From contig NZ_SCHN01000015.1 of the NCBI RefSeq assembly GCF_004120195.1, positions 62,001-126,000 of the forward strand: DNA of 64,000 bases, written 5' to 3'. The notes under the pieces were generated by a model, which was given only the letters and a program-made list of their open reading frames with translations, did not search any database and had not been told where the DNA came from. The position numbers and the translations under genes were made by a program. Source of the stretch: Enterovibrio baiacu. GTDB lineage: Bacteria; Pseudomonadota; Gammaproteobacteria; Enterobacterales; Vibrionaceae. Of this stretch, positions 33,210 through 41,971 are shown one piece after another; positions within the stretch are counted from its first letter, which is position 1, and each line of letters begins with the position of its first letter.

Positions 33210-33608
33210 AGGTCTCCTTTCTACCTCAATCTTTAACGTCGTCGATGTGGCAATGCGCGATGGCGCAGTGGGGTCACGATCAACGATGTGAATGTCCATA
33301 ATTCAACGTGATGTACTCACTATAGGGTTCAATTGGCTTGGTGATAAATGCCGTTTTCGATACGGTGATGCATAATCGGTATGGAAAGTGACCAATAACG
33401 TGATCATTCCCAAGTTTGTACCCTGATGAAATGCAACTTTATCGATATACTGACGTTGTTCGAAGCGCTCGGAGGGCCTCAGAGCGTCCACTTCATCGTT
33501 AAATTCCTGTGAAATAGAACGACTATTCCTACAATAATTTGCCTTGAATTGAACACTCTGACATCGAGCATCTTCAGGTTGTTTGGGTATATACAAGGAC
33601 AAGTGGCA
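33210..33608. promoter_or_regulatory. divergent dgcN/LysR promoter region, partly made of a MITE remnant
   Basis: About 400 bases. The first 250 hold the dgcN promoter; the remainder up to 33596 is the MITE-related segment. The LysR start is only 13 bases after its end, so the LysR ribosome site region and probably promoter lie in or next to the element. Confidence 0.55.
33466..33596. repeat. 5'-truncated MITE (copy C) upstream of LysR gene
   Basis: Shares internal sequence with the MITE at 54647-54912, for example GCGTCCACTTCATCGTTAAA and ATTCCTACAA, and ends in the same right terminal repeat (CATCTTCAGGTTGTTTGGGT then ATA). The left terminal repeat is absent, so the element is truncated. 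Confidence 0.8.
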
Positions 33609-34526
33609 ATGAACCTAGAGACAAAATGGCTGGAAGATTTTCTCGAGTTGGCGGAAACGCGAAACTTTTCTGCGGCTGCAGTGCGTCGAAATGTCACTCA
33701 ACCCGCGTTCAGTCGTCGCATTCGCATGTTGGAACGCAGCGTGGGCGCGGAGCTTGTTGATCGCGGTCAGACGCCGATTGCCTTGACCGAAAGTGGGCGC
33801 GTCTTCCGCGTAACAGCGCGAACCTTGATGAACCAGATTGCGGAGAGCGTTGGTCAAATTTCGGCGCTGAATAATTCGGACGGACGGATCGTGCGCTTGG
33901 CGTCTGCCCATTCTTTAGCGCTGAATCTGACGCTGGCAATTCAAACCCAGCTATCGAACCAAGCTGACATGCCTATGCTGAGTGTGGAAGCCATGAATGT
34001 TGATGAAGCCGTTGATGCGCTCAAAGAGGGCGAGTGCGACATCTTGTTCGCTTTTGATAATGAACACATGAAGCTTCCTCCCTTCGAACATATCCCGGTT
34101 GGCGTAGCTGAACTGCTTCCTGTTTGCAGTAAGCATGACGATGGAACACCGCGCTTTTCCCTCACGCGACGATCTGTGCTCTCCAATGACGAGGATGTGC
34201 CTCCAACGCCTTGGCTGGCCTACAGCCCAACGTCTTACATGGGGCGACAAACAGAATCAGTGCGACACGAAGTGATCGTCGAGCCTGTTTTCCTGTCGTC
34301 TATGGTCGACATGCTTAAAGCGCAAGCATTGTTGGGAAATGGTGTCGCGTGGTTACCTGATTTTTCTGTGCAAAAAGAAATAGAAGAAGGGGCCTTGGTG
34401 GTGATTGGCGAACCCTACTTGATCCGCAATGTTGCTTACTTTGCGTACCGCTATCAGGCGAGGCTGCATCCCTCGGGTGAAAAAGTATGGAAGGCATTAA
34501 AAAGTTTATCGAATACAGAGGCGTAA
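33609..34526 (+). CDS. LysR family regulator, probable DgcR-type
   Basis: LysR-type regulator (305 aa). The N-terminal winged HTH reads WLEDFLELAETRNFSAAAVR, then NVTQPAFSRRIRMLERSVG, as usual for the family. The effector domain covers about 90-300. It is divergent from dgcN-dgcA, the position of the D-glutamate regulator in other marine bacteria, so it probably activates them on D-glutamate. This is inference from position. The ATG at 33609 is used because the HTH begins right after it; a longer frame to 33549 would be translated from the MITE. Confidence 0.9.
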   Translation: MNLETKWLEDFLELAETRNFSAAAVRRNVTQPAFSRRIRMLERSVGAELVDRGQTPIALTESGRVFRVTARTLMNQIAESVGQISALNNSDGRIVRLASAHSLALNLTLAIQTQLSNQADMPMLSVEAMNVDEAVDALKEGECDILFAFDNEHMKLPPFEHIPVGVAELLPVCSKHDDGTPRFSLTRRSVLSNDEDVPPTPWLAYSPTSYMGRQTESVRHEVIVEPVFLSSMVDMLKAQALLGNGVAWLPDFSVQKEIEEGALVVIGEPYLIRNVAYFAYRYQARLHPSGEKVWKALKSLSNTEA

Positions 34527-34717
34527 CTTTCTAATGTAACTCATGTGCTTAACGCGAAGTGGAAAAGAAAGTCAGTGCGGATTACAAATTCTCATAAAGG
34601 AAACTGCTATATTTTTTGAACGTGCTGCCGATACATACCGTGTCGATAGATAGCCATCCTTAATCGCTCTTCGACACCACGTTTTCCTTTTCCGATTTGT
34701 TTGACGCTGGGGGTGTC

Positions 34718-36301
34718 ATGCTAGTGAAAGAACCCATCCCGAATTTCGTCAAAGCCATGGGGCATCGCGTCGTTGCGTACATTTTGAACGTGACCGAATC
34801 TGAAGCGCGTCAGGTTCTGCAGAATCAATATCGCTTGTCTGCAAAGCAGCAAGATACCTTTGTTTCCTACATTCAATTGTGCCGCCAAATGCGTGCCGTT
34901 GCTTTGTCACAGGGTGATATTGAGCAATCCTTCTTTCATCGAATTCCACATGTGTTGCAGAACGGCAAACACATATTTTCTGTTTGGCGAAACCAGAATG
35001 ATGGCTTTCAGCCGAGCGTCAGCATCAATGATCCACTGGCTAAGAGCTTGGCGGCCGTGGCCACTGAGCTGTACCCGTTGTTTCTTGTCAAAGCGGGAAC
35101 AAAACCGCACCTTTTCTATCGTGCATCGGGTTATCTGAGTGCTGCGATTGCTCAGTTACCGGGTCACAAAGCACTGTATCGTCACATCCTTGAAGATCTC
35201 TCTTTCGAGCGCGTGTTTGAAACCATCAGCAATGAACCGAGTGAAACGCTGGGGCACTATGTCGATTCCAAAGGGAAGCGTGGTGTGATCACGCTTTCCT
35301 CGCTGCCGTCTGCCATTTTGATCAACAGCTATGATTTGATGCGCATTCGTGGGCCCATGTCAGACAGCATTTTTGTCGAAACCGTGCTTGAAATGCTAGA
35401 GATTGCCCGCAGTGTTGCCGACGGCGAGGTGGCACAAATCCCGCTATTCGTTGGATTCAGAAATGCGGCGCTGGTGGATTTGGATGAACTCGATACCAAG
35501 TGGGGGACAATCCGCCGCTATACACCGTCGATCGCCGAATACACGCTGCATTTGCCAAGTCTGATGGCGAAGCGCAAAGACAGTGGCTTCATGCTCGAAT
35601 CTGGTTATGCCTACGCCATTAACAGCGGTGATCTGCTTGAAGATGATGATTGGCCAGATGATGTGCTTGAAGCGGATAATGAGAAGGTCTCGACCGAACT
35701 CAATATCACCTTGTGTTTGGCCATGTGTTTTCTGAACGATTCACCGCCGTTTGTTGCGCCTGAATGGGTGTGGCATGTAGATCCTTTCTCTCTGGAAGGA
35801 GCGAAGGAAAATGTCGATACCGTGAAAGAAGCGGACGAGCCGGTTCAAATCACAACGCGCGTATTGGACGACGTTGAAAACTGGAGCCTGTTGCTTGAAG
35901 ACACCGATTCGACAGGGATCCGCTTGGCGTTTAGCCGTCTTTTTAGTGCCGCTCGCCAGCCTTCACGTCTTGATGGATTGCTTGATGCCATGGTCGCGCT
36001 ACGCAATATTTTTGGTGCAGGCAGCAATGCCGACGACGTGCCAAAAGCGGTTGAGGCCTTAGTGTCAGGTGATGCCGATGAAGCCGCGCAGCTTGCGCAT
36101 GAATTGGCTGATGATTGGAATCAAATACTACAAGGCGATGCTTGGTGGGATGCGGAAGAAATTCGTGAGAAAACCATGTTGTGTATTTCTTTGTGCCTCA
36201 CCTGTTTGCACCATCTGTATTTGAAGATGCCAACACTGGTAAGCGACCCCGATAGATTGGCGAAAATTGTCAGCAAAACCAAGGGTGATATTGCCTGTTA
36301 G
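34718..36301 (+). CDS. large protein of unknown function, possible HEPN-like C-terminus
   Basis: A 527-residue soluble protein with no confident family. Residues 1 to about 60 (ILNVTESEARQVLQNQYRLS and SAKQQDTFVSYIQLCRQMRA) are helical and could be an HTH- or adaptor-like unit. The middle has strand-rich stretches (SKGKRGVITLSSLPSAILIN). The last 120 residues contain FSRLFSAARQPSRLDGLLDA followed by MVALRNIFGAG, which recalls Apea-like HEPN domains (R...D.L.D..iAlE.lf), but the usual Glu and R-x4-H active motif are not clear. The ATG has GGGGG four to eight bases upstream. It stands alone between LysR and MOSC genes. A defence or RNA role is only a hypothesis. Confidence 0.75.
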   Translation: MLVKEPIPNFVKAMGHRVVAYILNVTESEARQVLQNQYRLSAKQQDTFVSYIQLCRQMRAVALSQGDIEQSFFHRIPHVLQNGKHIFSVWRNQNDGFQPSVSINDPLAKSLAAVATELYPLFLVKAGTKPHLFYRASGYLSAAIAQLPGHKALYRHILEDLSFERVFETISNEPSETLGHYVDSKGKRGVITLSSLPSAILINSYDLMRIRGPMSDSIFVETVLEMLEIARSVADGEVAQIPLFVGFRNAALVDLDELDTKWGTIRRYTPSIAEYTLHLPSLMAKRKDSGFMLESGYAYAINSGDLLEDDDWPDDVLEADNEKVSTELNITLCLAMCFLNDSPPFVAPEWVWHVDPFSLEGAKENVDTVKEADEPVQITTRVLDDVENWSLLLEDTDSTGIRLAFSRLFSAARQPSRLDGLLDAMVALRNIFGAGSNADDVPKAVEALVSGDADEAAQLAHELADDWNQILQGDAWWDAEEIREKTMLCISLCLTCLHHLYLKMPTLVSDPDRLAKIVSKTKGDIAC

Positions 36302-36496
36302 AATCGGGAACACTTCAATAGTCTTTGGGTTATGCATCACGTATTTTGACCACTTTTTTGACCGATCATTTCCTCTCTTATGTTCTAATTAGCGTTAATA
36401 CCTAAACAAACTAACGATGCGTGCTGGTTGCAGCGGGATTAGATTGCTGAGTATTGATGTTCAAGGACTAAAAACAGAACAATAAGAGGGGCAAGT

Positions 36497-38326
36497 GTGA
36501 GCGTTAAAATTAATCAAATTAATGTCTATCCCGTAAAATCCATTGCTGGCACATCGCTCAGCAATGCTTGGGTTGAAAAAGTAGGGTTGAGCTTCGATAG
36601 ACGCTTTATGGTGGCTGACAGCACGGGCAAATTTATTACTGGCAGAACACATCCCATTCTTTCGCAAGTCACGGCATCGCTCCAAGCCAACGGCATCACG
36701 CTCACACATCCCACCATGTCGCCGTTAGTCCTCAAATACGCGCAATTTTCTCTGACTGAAGTTAACACCAACGTTTTCAAAGATGAGTTTGCAGGTTATG
36801 CGACAACCGCCACAGCTAACGCGTGGTTTAGCCATTTGCTGAGTGGGCAGATGCAATTGTTGTTCACGGGCGAAACATCGTCGCCACGTTTTGGTAAAAA
36901 AGCCAATGTGAACGTGAGCTTTGCAGATGGTTTCCCACTGTTGCTCATTTCAGAAGCATCGTTGGCAGCGTTGAATGCGCGCTCGCCTGATCTTCATTCT
37001 ATGGATCAGTTCCGTACCAACTTGGTTGCTGCGGGCTGTGACGCTTTTGAAGAAGATCGTTGGGCGAAAATTCGCATAGGCACGGTGGAGTTCAGTGTGG
37101 ATTGTCCGTGCAGCCGCTGCGTGTTCACGACCTTGGATCTCGATAACGGCCGTTTCCGAGCTAATGGCGAACCGATCACCACATTGTCGAAGTTTCGTAC
37201 TGACAGAGACGGCAATGTTAACTTCGGCATGAACTTGATTGCTTTGAATGAAGGCATGATCCAAGCGGGTGACGACATCGAGGTGTTGGCGTACCGTGAC
37301 GTCGAAGAGTACGAAGACCTTACCACGCCCAAATTAGAACTTGTGTGCACGGAAACAGAAGCCGTTTCTCGCGATTTCCAAACCTTTTGGTTTGAGCGTA
37401 CAGAAGGTTTGCTGCCAACATACAAAGCAGGACAACATCTACCTATCGAGCTCGATATCGACGGCAAACGCATCCAGCGCCGTTACACGTTGTCATCGTC
37501 ACCAACGCGTCCTGAGCGCTTATCCATTTCGGTTAAGCGTGTAGAGGATGGCTTAGTATCGAATTGGCTGCATGATAATGTCATCTCGGGCAGTCGTATC
37601 GTTGCTCAACAGCCTGATGGGCAATTCCACCTCAGCGAAGACGCTGATAAACGCAGTGCGTTACTGCTTCTTTCTGGCGGCAGTGGCGTGACGCCCATGA
37701 TGTCCATGCTAAGAGCGCTTGCGGATACGAATGAAATCGAAGACGTTGTGTTCTTGCATCAATGCAGCACTGAAGCTGACATTCCTTTTGCTGACGAACT
37801 CAATACCCTCGCGGAGCAGCATAAAGGGCTCACGGTGATGACCTTGCTCAGCCAACCTTCAGAGCAATGGTCTGGCATGACGGGCAGATTGGATCAAACC
37901 CACTTGGCGCTTGTGCCGAAACTGGCGCAGCGAGAAGTGTTTGTGTGTGGCCCGCAAGGCTTTATGGAATCTGCCATGAACCTGCTTGATGTCTTGGGTG
38001 TGCCTGAGCCACAACGTCACCAAGAGTTCTTTGGTGCGCCTGCTGGCGCAAACGAGGATGTCGCAGCGGAGGTGAACATTACCATCGAAGGCGAATTCAT
38101 TCGTGGTGATAATCAGCGTCCTATTTTGGTTCAAGCTGAAGAAGCGGGTATTCCGCTGGAATACAGTTGTCGTGCGGGTGTGTGTGGTTGTTGCAAGATG
38201 CGCTTGTTGGATGGCGATGTCGACCAGCCTGATATGCCCGCGCTCTATCCAGGTGAAAAAGAAGAAGGCTTGGTGTTGACGTGTTGTTGTGTACCTAAAG
38301 GTGACGTGACGTTGGCAAATATCTAA
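36497..38326 (+). CDS. MOSC/flavin reductase/ferredoxin fusion (YcbX-like)
   Basis: A 609-residue three-part oxidoreductase. Residues 1 to about 270 are a MOSC domain with its N-terminal beta-barrel (INVYPVKSIAGTSLSNAWVE) and the Mo-cofactor Cys in DCPCSRCVFTTLD. About 285-510 is a ferredoxin-NADP reductase unit with RRYTLSSSP (FAD) and LLSGGSGVTPMMSML (NAD(P)). About 525-609 is a 2Fe-2S ferredoxin: YSCRAGVCGCCKMRL with a distal CCC. E. coli YcbX has only MOSC plus ferredoxin, so this version carries its own reductase. YcbX-type proteins reduce N-hydroxylated bases and related N-oxides. Start is GTG with GAGGGG upstream; terminator at 38391. Confidence 0.93.
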   Translation: MSVKINQINVYPVKSIAGTSLSNAWVEKVGLSFDRRFMVADSTGKFITGRTHPILSQVTASLQANGITLTHPTMSPLVLKYAQFSLTEVNTNVFKDEFAGYATTATANAWFSHLLSGQMQLLFTGETSSPRFGKKANVNVSFADGFPLLLISEASLAALNARSPDLHSMDQFRTNLVAAGCDAFEEDRWAKIRIGTVEFSVDCPCSRCVFTTLDLDNGRFRANGEPITTLSKFRTDRDGNVNFGMNLIALNEGMIQAGDDIEVLAYRDVEEYEDLTTPKLELVCTETEAVSRDFQTFWFERTEGLLPTYKAGQHLPIELDIDGKRIQRRYTLSSSPTRPERLSISVKRVEDGLVSNWLHDNVISGSRIVAQQPDGQFHLSEDADKRSALLLLSGGSGVTPMMSMLRALADTNEIEDVVFLHQCSTEADIPFADELNTLAEQHKGLTVMTLLSQPSEQWSGMTGRLDQTHLALVPKLAQREVFVCGPQGFMESAMNLLDVLGVPEPQRHQEFFGAPAGANEDVAAEVNITIEGEFIRGDNQRPILVQAEEAGIPLEYSCRAGVCGCCKMRLLDGDVDQPDMPALYPGEKEEGLVLTCCCVPKGDVTLANI

Positions 38327-38390
38327 GGCCAACAGATCTTAAGCAAGACGCCGAAAAATAACGTTTTTTTTCGATAAGCTAACATTTAAG

Positions 38391-38425
38391 GCTGCCGCAT
38401 GAGGTATCATTGCGGCAGCTTTTTT
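38391..38425 (+). terminator. rho-independent terminator after MOSC fusion
   Basis: GCTGCCGCA/TGCGGCAGC stem with an 11-base loop and six Ts. Confidence 0.88.
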
Positions 38426-38440
38426 ATGGGATGAATATGA

Positions 38441-39166
38441 ATGACGAGCGTCAAAACAAAGAACGCAGCGCTACTATTGCTCGGTGCTGCCGCTGGTGGG
38501 TTGCTTGCTAGTGCTGTGTGGTTTGATCAGGTGGTTGAATTAGAAAAACAATATGCCGCGTTGAGTAATGATCACACCACACTGTCGAAAGGCATTGAGG
38601 CGAAAGATCTAGCGTTGTCTGTGAGCGCATCTCAACACGAGAAAACACAAAGCAACGTTGAAAAGCTGGTTGTTCAGCTGCAGGAAAAAGACAAAGAATT
38701 GGCAGAGCTCGAACACAAGATTGCGATGAAAAGCCGTCAGTCTCAATCTCAAAATAGCGAGCAAACGAAAAAGCTGCTGGAAAGTGAAAAAGCGCTGGAA
38801 GCCCTGCGCACACGTCTTCAAAACACGGATCGTCTGTATGCTGAACGATTTCGTTTGACGAAAGCCGTGAGTGAATTGAATGAGAACATTCTGAAAGCGA
38901 GCCACAAGGCAGAAGCAAGTCAGAAAGCGTGTGATGAATTTAAGAAAGGCAATTCGTGGAATCGCGTTTCACAAGATGACTGCGATACCTACGCCAAAAT
39001 GAAGAAAGCGGCTGATGACATGATCGAAGAATTCGATGTGATCAGCAGTCAACTGGACAGTGTAAATCGCCAACTTTCTGCGTTTGGCAATTTACCCTTA
39101 GTGAGTAAAGAGTCTTCGGAAGAAGAGACCGAAAAAGCGGGCGCTAAGCGGGTGATTTCGAGCTGA
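38441..39166 (+). CDS. membrane-anchored coiled-coil protein
   Basis: Hypothetical protein (241 aa). One N-terminal membrane helix (AALLLLGAAAGGLLASAVWF) is followed by a long periplasmic or cytoplasmic coiled coil from about 35 to 140 (heptads of Leu/Ile in VEKLVVQLQEKDKELAELEH). Two Cys (QKACDEFK, DDCDTY) lie near 165-180 and may pair. The layout resembles cell-envelope or secretion-system accessory proteins, but no family is recognised. It begins about 15 bases after the MOSC terminator and is monocistronic. Confidence 0.8.
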   Translation: MTSVKTKNAALLLLGAAAGGLLASAVWFDQVVELEKQYAALSNDHTTLSKGIEAKDLALSVSASQHEKTQSNVEKLVVQLQEKDKELAELEHKIAMKSRQSQSQNSEQTKKLLESEKALEALRTRLQNTDRLYAERFRLTKAVSELNENILKASHKAEASQKACDEFKKGNSWNRVSQDDCDTYAKMKKAADDMIEEFDVISSQLDSVNRQLSAFGNLPLVSKESSEEETEKAGAKRVISS

Positions 39167-39367
39167 AAACTTGGATATGATTTGCGCATATTCAAGTAAA
39201 TGCATTTGGCTTGGCGATAAACCGCGCAACTCGCACTATGCTTATGAATAAGCGGCGTACTTGTAAGACAGATGCATGATAAATGCGTTATATTTCGCAG
39301 GTTTGTTTCTGAATTTTCATAAGATGCATTCAGCATCGACAATAATCGGATAGTGGGAGTAAACACG

Positions 39368-40396
39368 TTGACGACCCGAATATTGATCACTGATGACTCT
39401 GCATTAGCGCGAAAGCAACTTGCGCGTTCTCTTCCTGAACACCTGAATGCTGATGTTACCTTTGCTGAGAATGGCAAAATTGCTATCGAAGCACTGCAAT
39501 CCCAACCTTTTGATTTGATGTTCCTTGATCTCACGATGCCAGAAATGGACGGATTCCAAACCTTGGAAGCCATGCGTGACCAAAACATTAATGTGCCTGT
39601 TTTTGTGGTGTCAGGAGATATTCAGCCAAAAGCGCAACAGCGTGTGTTAGCGCTAGGTGCGCAAGCCTTTGTTAAAAAGCCCGTTTCTCAAGCTGAATTG
39701 ATTGAGATGCTCGAACCGTATAAAGACGCCGAAAGGGTTCAATCTGTTCCGCAACCTGCAGCGCCTGTTCAAGCTAAATCTGCGCCCGCGAGTGTGAAAG
39801 TGGGACGCCGTGAAATGTACATGGAAGTGGTGAATGTGGCGATGGGGCGTGCTGCCGATTCGCTTGCACGCTATTTTGACGTATTCGTTCATATGCCGTT
39901 ACCGCAAGTGAACGTGTTTGAGGTGAGTGAGCTCGACATGACCATTCGCCACCTTGCGGCAAACGACAATATGTCGGGCATCTGTCAAGGCTTCAGCGGC
40001 GAAGGGCTAGCAGGCGAAGCACTGATGTTGATCTCTGATTCTTCAATGAAGGATCTGCTCGGGATTTTGGATTACCCCGACGACGGTTCCATCGACAACG
40101 ATCTCGAAGTGCTCGTGGATGTCAGCAATGTGCTTATTAGTGCATTCCTAGCCGGCATTGGCGAACAAGCAGGGCTGGTGTTTGCACAAAGCTATCCTGT
40201 CATTCTTGGCCAACACATGGATGTCGACAGCTTGGTCGATAACATGCGTGGCACATGGAAGCGCACAGTGACAATAGAAGTGAGTTACGCCATCGATGAC
40301 ACCAACATTAAGTGTGATTTGTTGTTGTTGCTGGTGGACGAATCCTTGCCATTGCTTGACGCGAAATTGGCTTACTTGATGGACGATGAGGATTAA
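39368..40396 (+). CDS. response regulator with CheC/CheX-like output domain
   Basis: 342-residue two-domain protein. Residues 1-118 form a receiver: RILITDDSALARKQL (acidic pocket), FLDLTMPEMDGFQ with the phospho-Asp, and FVKKPVSQAEL (the Lys). A Pro/Ala linker (PQPAAPVQAKSAPASVK) leads to a CheC/CheX-like domain (about 145-342) with FSGEGLAGEALMLISDSSM and a repeat-like second half. CheC-type domains can dephosphorylate CheY-P, but the E..N motifs need checking. Start is TTG at 39368 with GGGAG eight bases upstream; an in-frame GTG lies at 39353. It is followed two bases later by a PAS gene, so they form an operon. No histidine kinase is near. Confidence 0.88.
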   Translation: MTTRILITDDSALARKQLARSLPEHLNADVTFAENGKIAIEALQSQPFDLMFLDLTMPEMDGFQTLEAMRDQNINVPVFVVSGDIQPKAQQRVLALGAQAFVKKPVSQAELIEMLEPYKDAERVQSVPQPAAPVQAKSAPASVKVGRREMYMEVVNVAMGRAADSLARYFDVFVHMPLPQVNVFEVSELDMTIRHLAANDNMSGICQGFSGEGLAGEALMLISDSSMKDLLGILDYPDDGSIDNDLEVLVDVSNVLISAFLAGIGEQAGLVFAQSYPVILGQHMDVDSLVDNMRGTWKRTVTIEVSYAIDDTNIKCDLLLLLVDESLPLLDAKLAYLMDDED

Positions 40397-40398
40397 CC

Positions 40399-40827
40399 AT
40401 GATTGACTCGCCAGAATTTGAACAGTTCAACTGGATGGTCGATATGGTGCAAAATATCGACATGGGGTTGATCGTTGTAGACCGCGATTTCACGGTACAC
40501 ATGTGGAACGGGTTCATGGTTCATCACACAGGAAAGCACCCCAACAAAGTGCAGGGGAAATCGCTGTTTGACGTATTTCCTGAAATTTCTGAAGCGTGGT
40601 TCCGCGCAAAATGCAGGCCTGTCTTTGAGCTGAAATGCCGCAGCTTTGTGCTGTGGAAGCAGCGTCCTTACCTGTTTCGCTGCCGCAATGTGCGTCCAAT
40701 TACAGGACGAGCGAAGTTCATGTACCAGAATGTCACGCTGAACCCAATGGTTAACCTGCGGGGCGAAGTACAACACATGTTTATCTCAGTGGCGGATGTG
40801 ACTGGCGAAGCGTTGGCGCACGATTAA
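40399..40827 (+). CDS. stand-alone PAS domain protein
   Basis: Single PAS domain (142 aa) with no kinase or output domain. NIDMGLIVVDRDFTVHMWNG and KVQGKSLFDVFPEISEAWFR are the PAS core, followed by KFMYQNVTLNPMVNLRGEVQ and a C-terminal VADVTGEAL, close to PAS domains that precede signalling domains. It could bind a small ligand or heme/flavin; none is evident, though a Cys/Arg-rich segment (RCRNVRP) is notable. It is the second gene of the operon after the receiver/CheX-like gene and probably serves as its sensor or partner. Terminator at 40880. Confidence 0.88.
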   Translation: MIDSPEFEQFNWMVDMVQNIDMGLIVVDRDFTVHMWNGFMVHHTGKHPNKVQGKSLFDVFPEISEAWFRAKCRPVFELKCRSFVLWKQRPYLFRCRNVRPITGRAKFMYQNVTLNPMVNLRGEVQHMFISVADVTGEALAHD

Positions 40828-40879
40828 GCGTGGCTAACACGCGTCTTCTATATTGCGTGTTTGGTGACCAAATAAAAGC

Positions 40880-40910
40880 AAAAAGCCGATCTCAATAAGA
40901 TCGGCTTTTT
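40880..40910. terminator. bidirectional terminator after PAS gene
   Basis: AAAAAGCCGATCT/AGATCGGCTTTTT stem with a CAATA loop. It lies between convergent genes. Confidence 0.9.
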
Positions 40911-40943
40911 GCTTTCTATTTGCCTGAGGCACGATGTTAGAAC

Positions 40944-41744
40944 TTAAACATTCGGGCGGCCACAGTTTGGGGCTTTTCGGTTCGTGGCGGGTAATGCGTC
41001 AATGGCAGCTTGAAGGTCATCAATACGGGTGTCATGGGAAGGGTGCGTAGAAAGAATCTCTGGTGGTGAGCCTTTCGATGCGGTGGCCATGTTTCTCCAA
41101 AGCTGAACGCTTTGGTTTGGATCGAACCCGGCTTCATTCATTAACTGCACGCCGATCAAATCAGATTCAGACTCGTGCGCTCGGCTAAACGGCAGCAGAA
41201 CCCCGACATTAACGCCAAGGCCAAGCCCTTGCATGATCAAGTCTGAATTCGCCGTACCGCTTGCTCCTAGCGCAATGCTGGTAATTTGCAGTGCGCCATT
41301 CGCTGCCATCGAACTAGAAACACGCTCACTGCCGTGGTTAGCCATGACATGGCCAATTTCGTGCCCAATTACAGACGCCAATTGATCTTGTGTCCTTGCG
41401 ACTTTTAGCAACCCTGTGTAAACGCCAATCTTGCCGCCCGGAAGTGCGAATGCGTTTACTTGCGGGCTATCAAAAACGACCACTTCCCACTTTTCAAAAT
41501 CCGGTTGCGGCGGAGTGACTTTCAAAATGGCATCGGTAACACACTGCACATATTGGTTTGTTTTCGCGTCTTTGCTGATTTTCTCGTTAGATTTCAGCTC
41601 GGAGAACGAAGACGCACCCAGCTGCGCCATTTCAGCGCCCGAGACGAGAATGAACTGGTTTCTCCCCGTCGGAGACGTGGAGCAGCTCACGATTAATGCA
41701 AGCAATGCGGTGGCTACCGTTGTTTTTAACGCCTTGAATTTCAT
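40944..41744 (-). CDS. M48 family zinc metallopeptidase lipoprotein (LoiP-like)
   Basis: Exported M48 peptidase (266 aa). The N-terminus ends LIVSCST, a lipobox with the lipidated Cys near residue 21. The zinc motif is SVIGHEIGHVMANHGSER (HExxH) near 127, and SESDLIGVQLM supplies the third ligand. THPSHDTRIDDL near the C-terminus is the conserved M48 S.HP..R motif. The E. coli relative is LoiP/YggG, an outer-membrane protease. AAGGGAATGGAAAG lies just before the ATG. Monocistronic. Confidence 0.92.
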   Translation of the reverse strand: MKFKALKTTVATALLALIVSCSTSPTGRNQFILVSGAEMAQLGASSFSELKSNEKISKDAKTNQYVQCVTDAILKVTPPQPDFEKWEVVVFDSPQVNAFALPGGKIGVYTGLLKVARTQDQLASVIGHEIGHVMANHGSERVSSSMAANGALQITSIALGASGTANSDLIMQGLGLGVNVGVLLPFSRAHESESDLIGVQLMNEAGFDPNQSVQLWRNMATASKGSPPEILSTHPSHDTRIDDLQAAIDALPATNRKAPNCGRPNV

Positions 41745-41971
41745 CTTTCCATTCCCTTGTTTCGCCTTGGGTACATTCTAATCACTCTGCTTATCGGGGC
41801 AAGCGGCATGAGCCGCAGAAAGCAGGTCGAACAGATTTCATTTTACGTTTTATTACGACTGAGTTTTTTCTGTTTTTAACGTCTCAAATACCTACAAACC
41901 ATAGCCGTATCCTTGAGAACGGCGGATAATGCCAACGATAATGATGCAAATAAATCTATCAGGAGCTCGAT

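Noticed and set aside
34697-34717. Upstream TTG start for the 527-residue protein
   Set aside because: No ribosome site; the ATG at 34718 has GGGGG at proper distance.
38508-38918. Long antisense frames opposite the coiled-coil gene
   Set aside because: Caused by biased codon use of the coiled-coil gene; no ribosome site or recognisable product.
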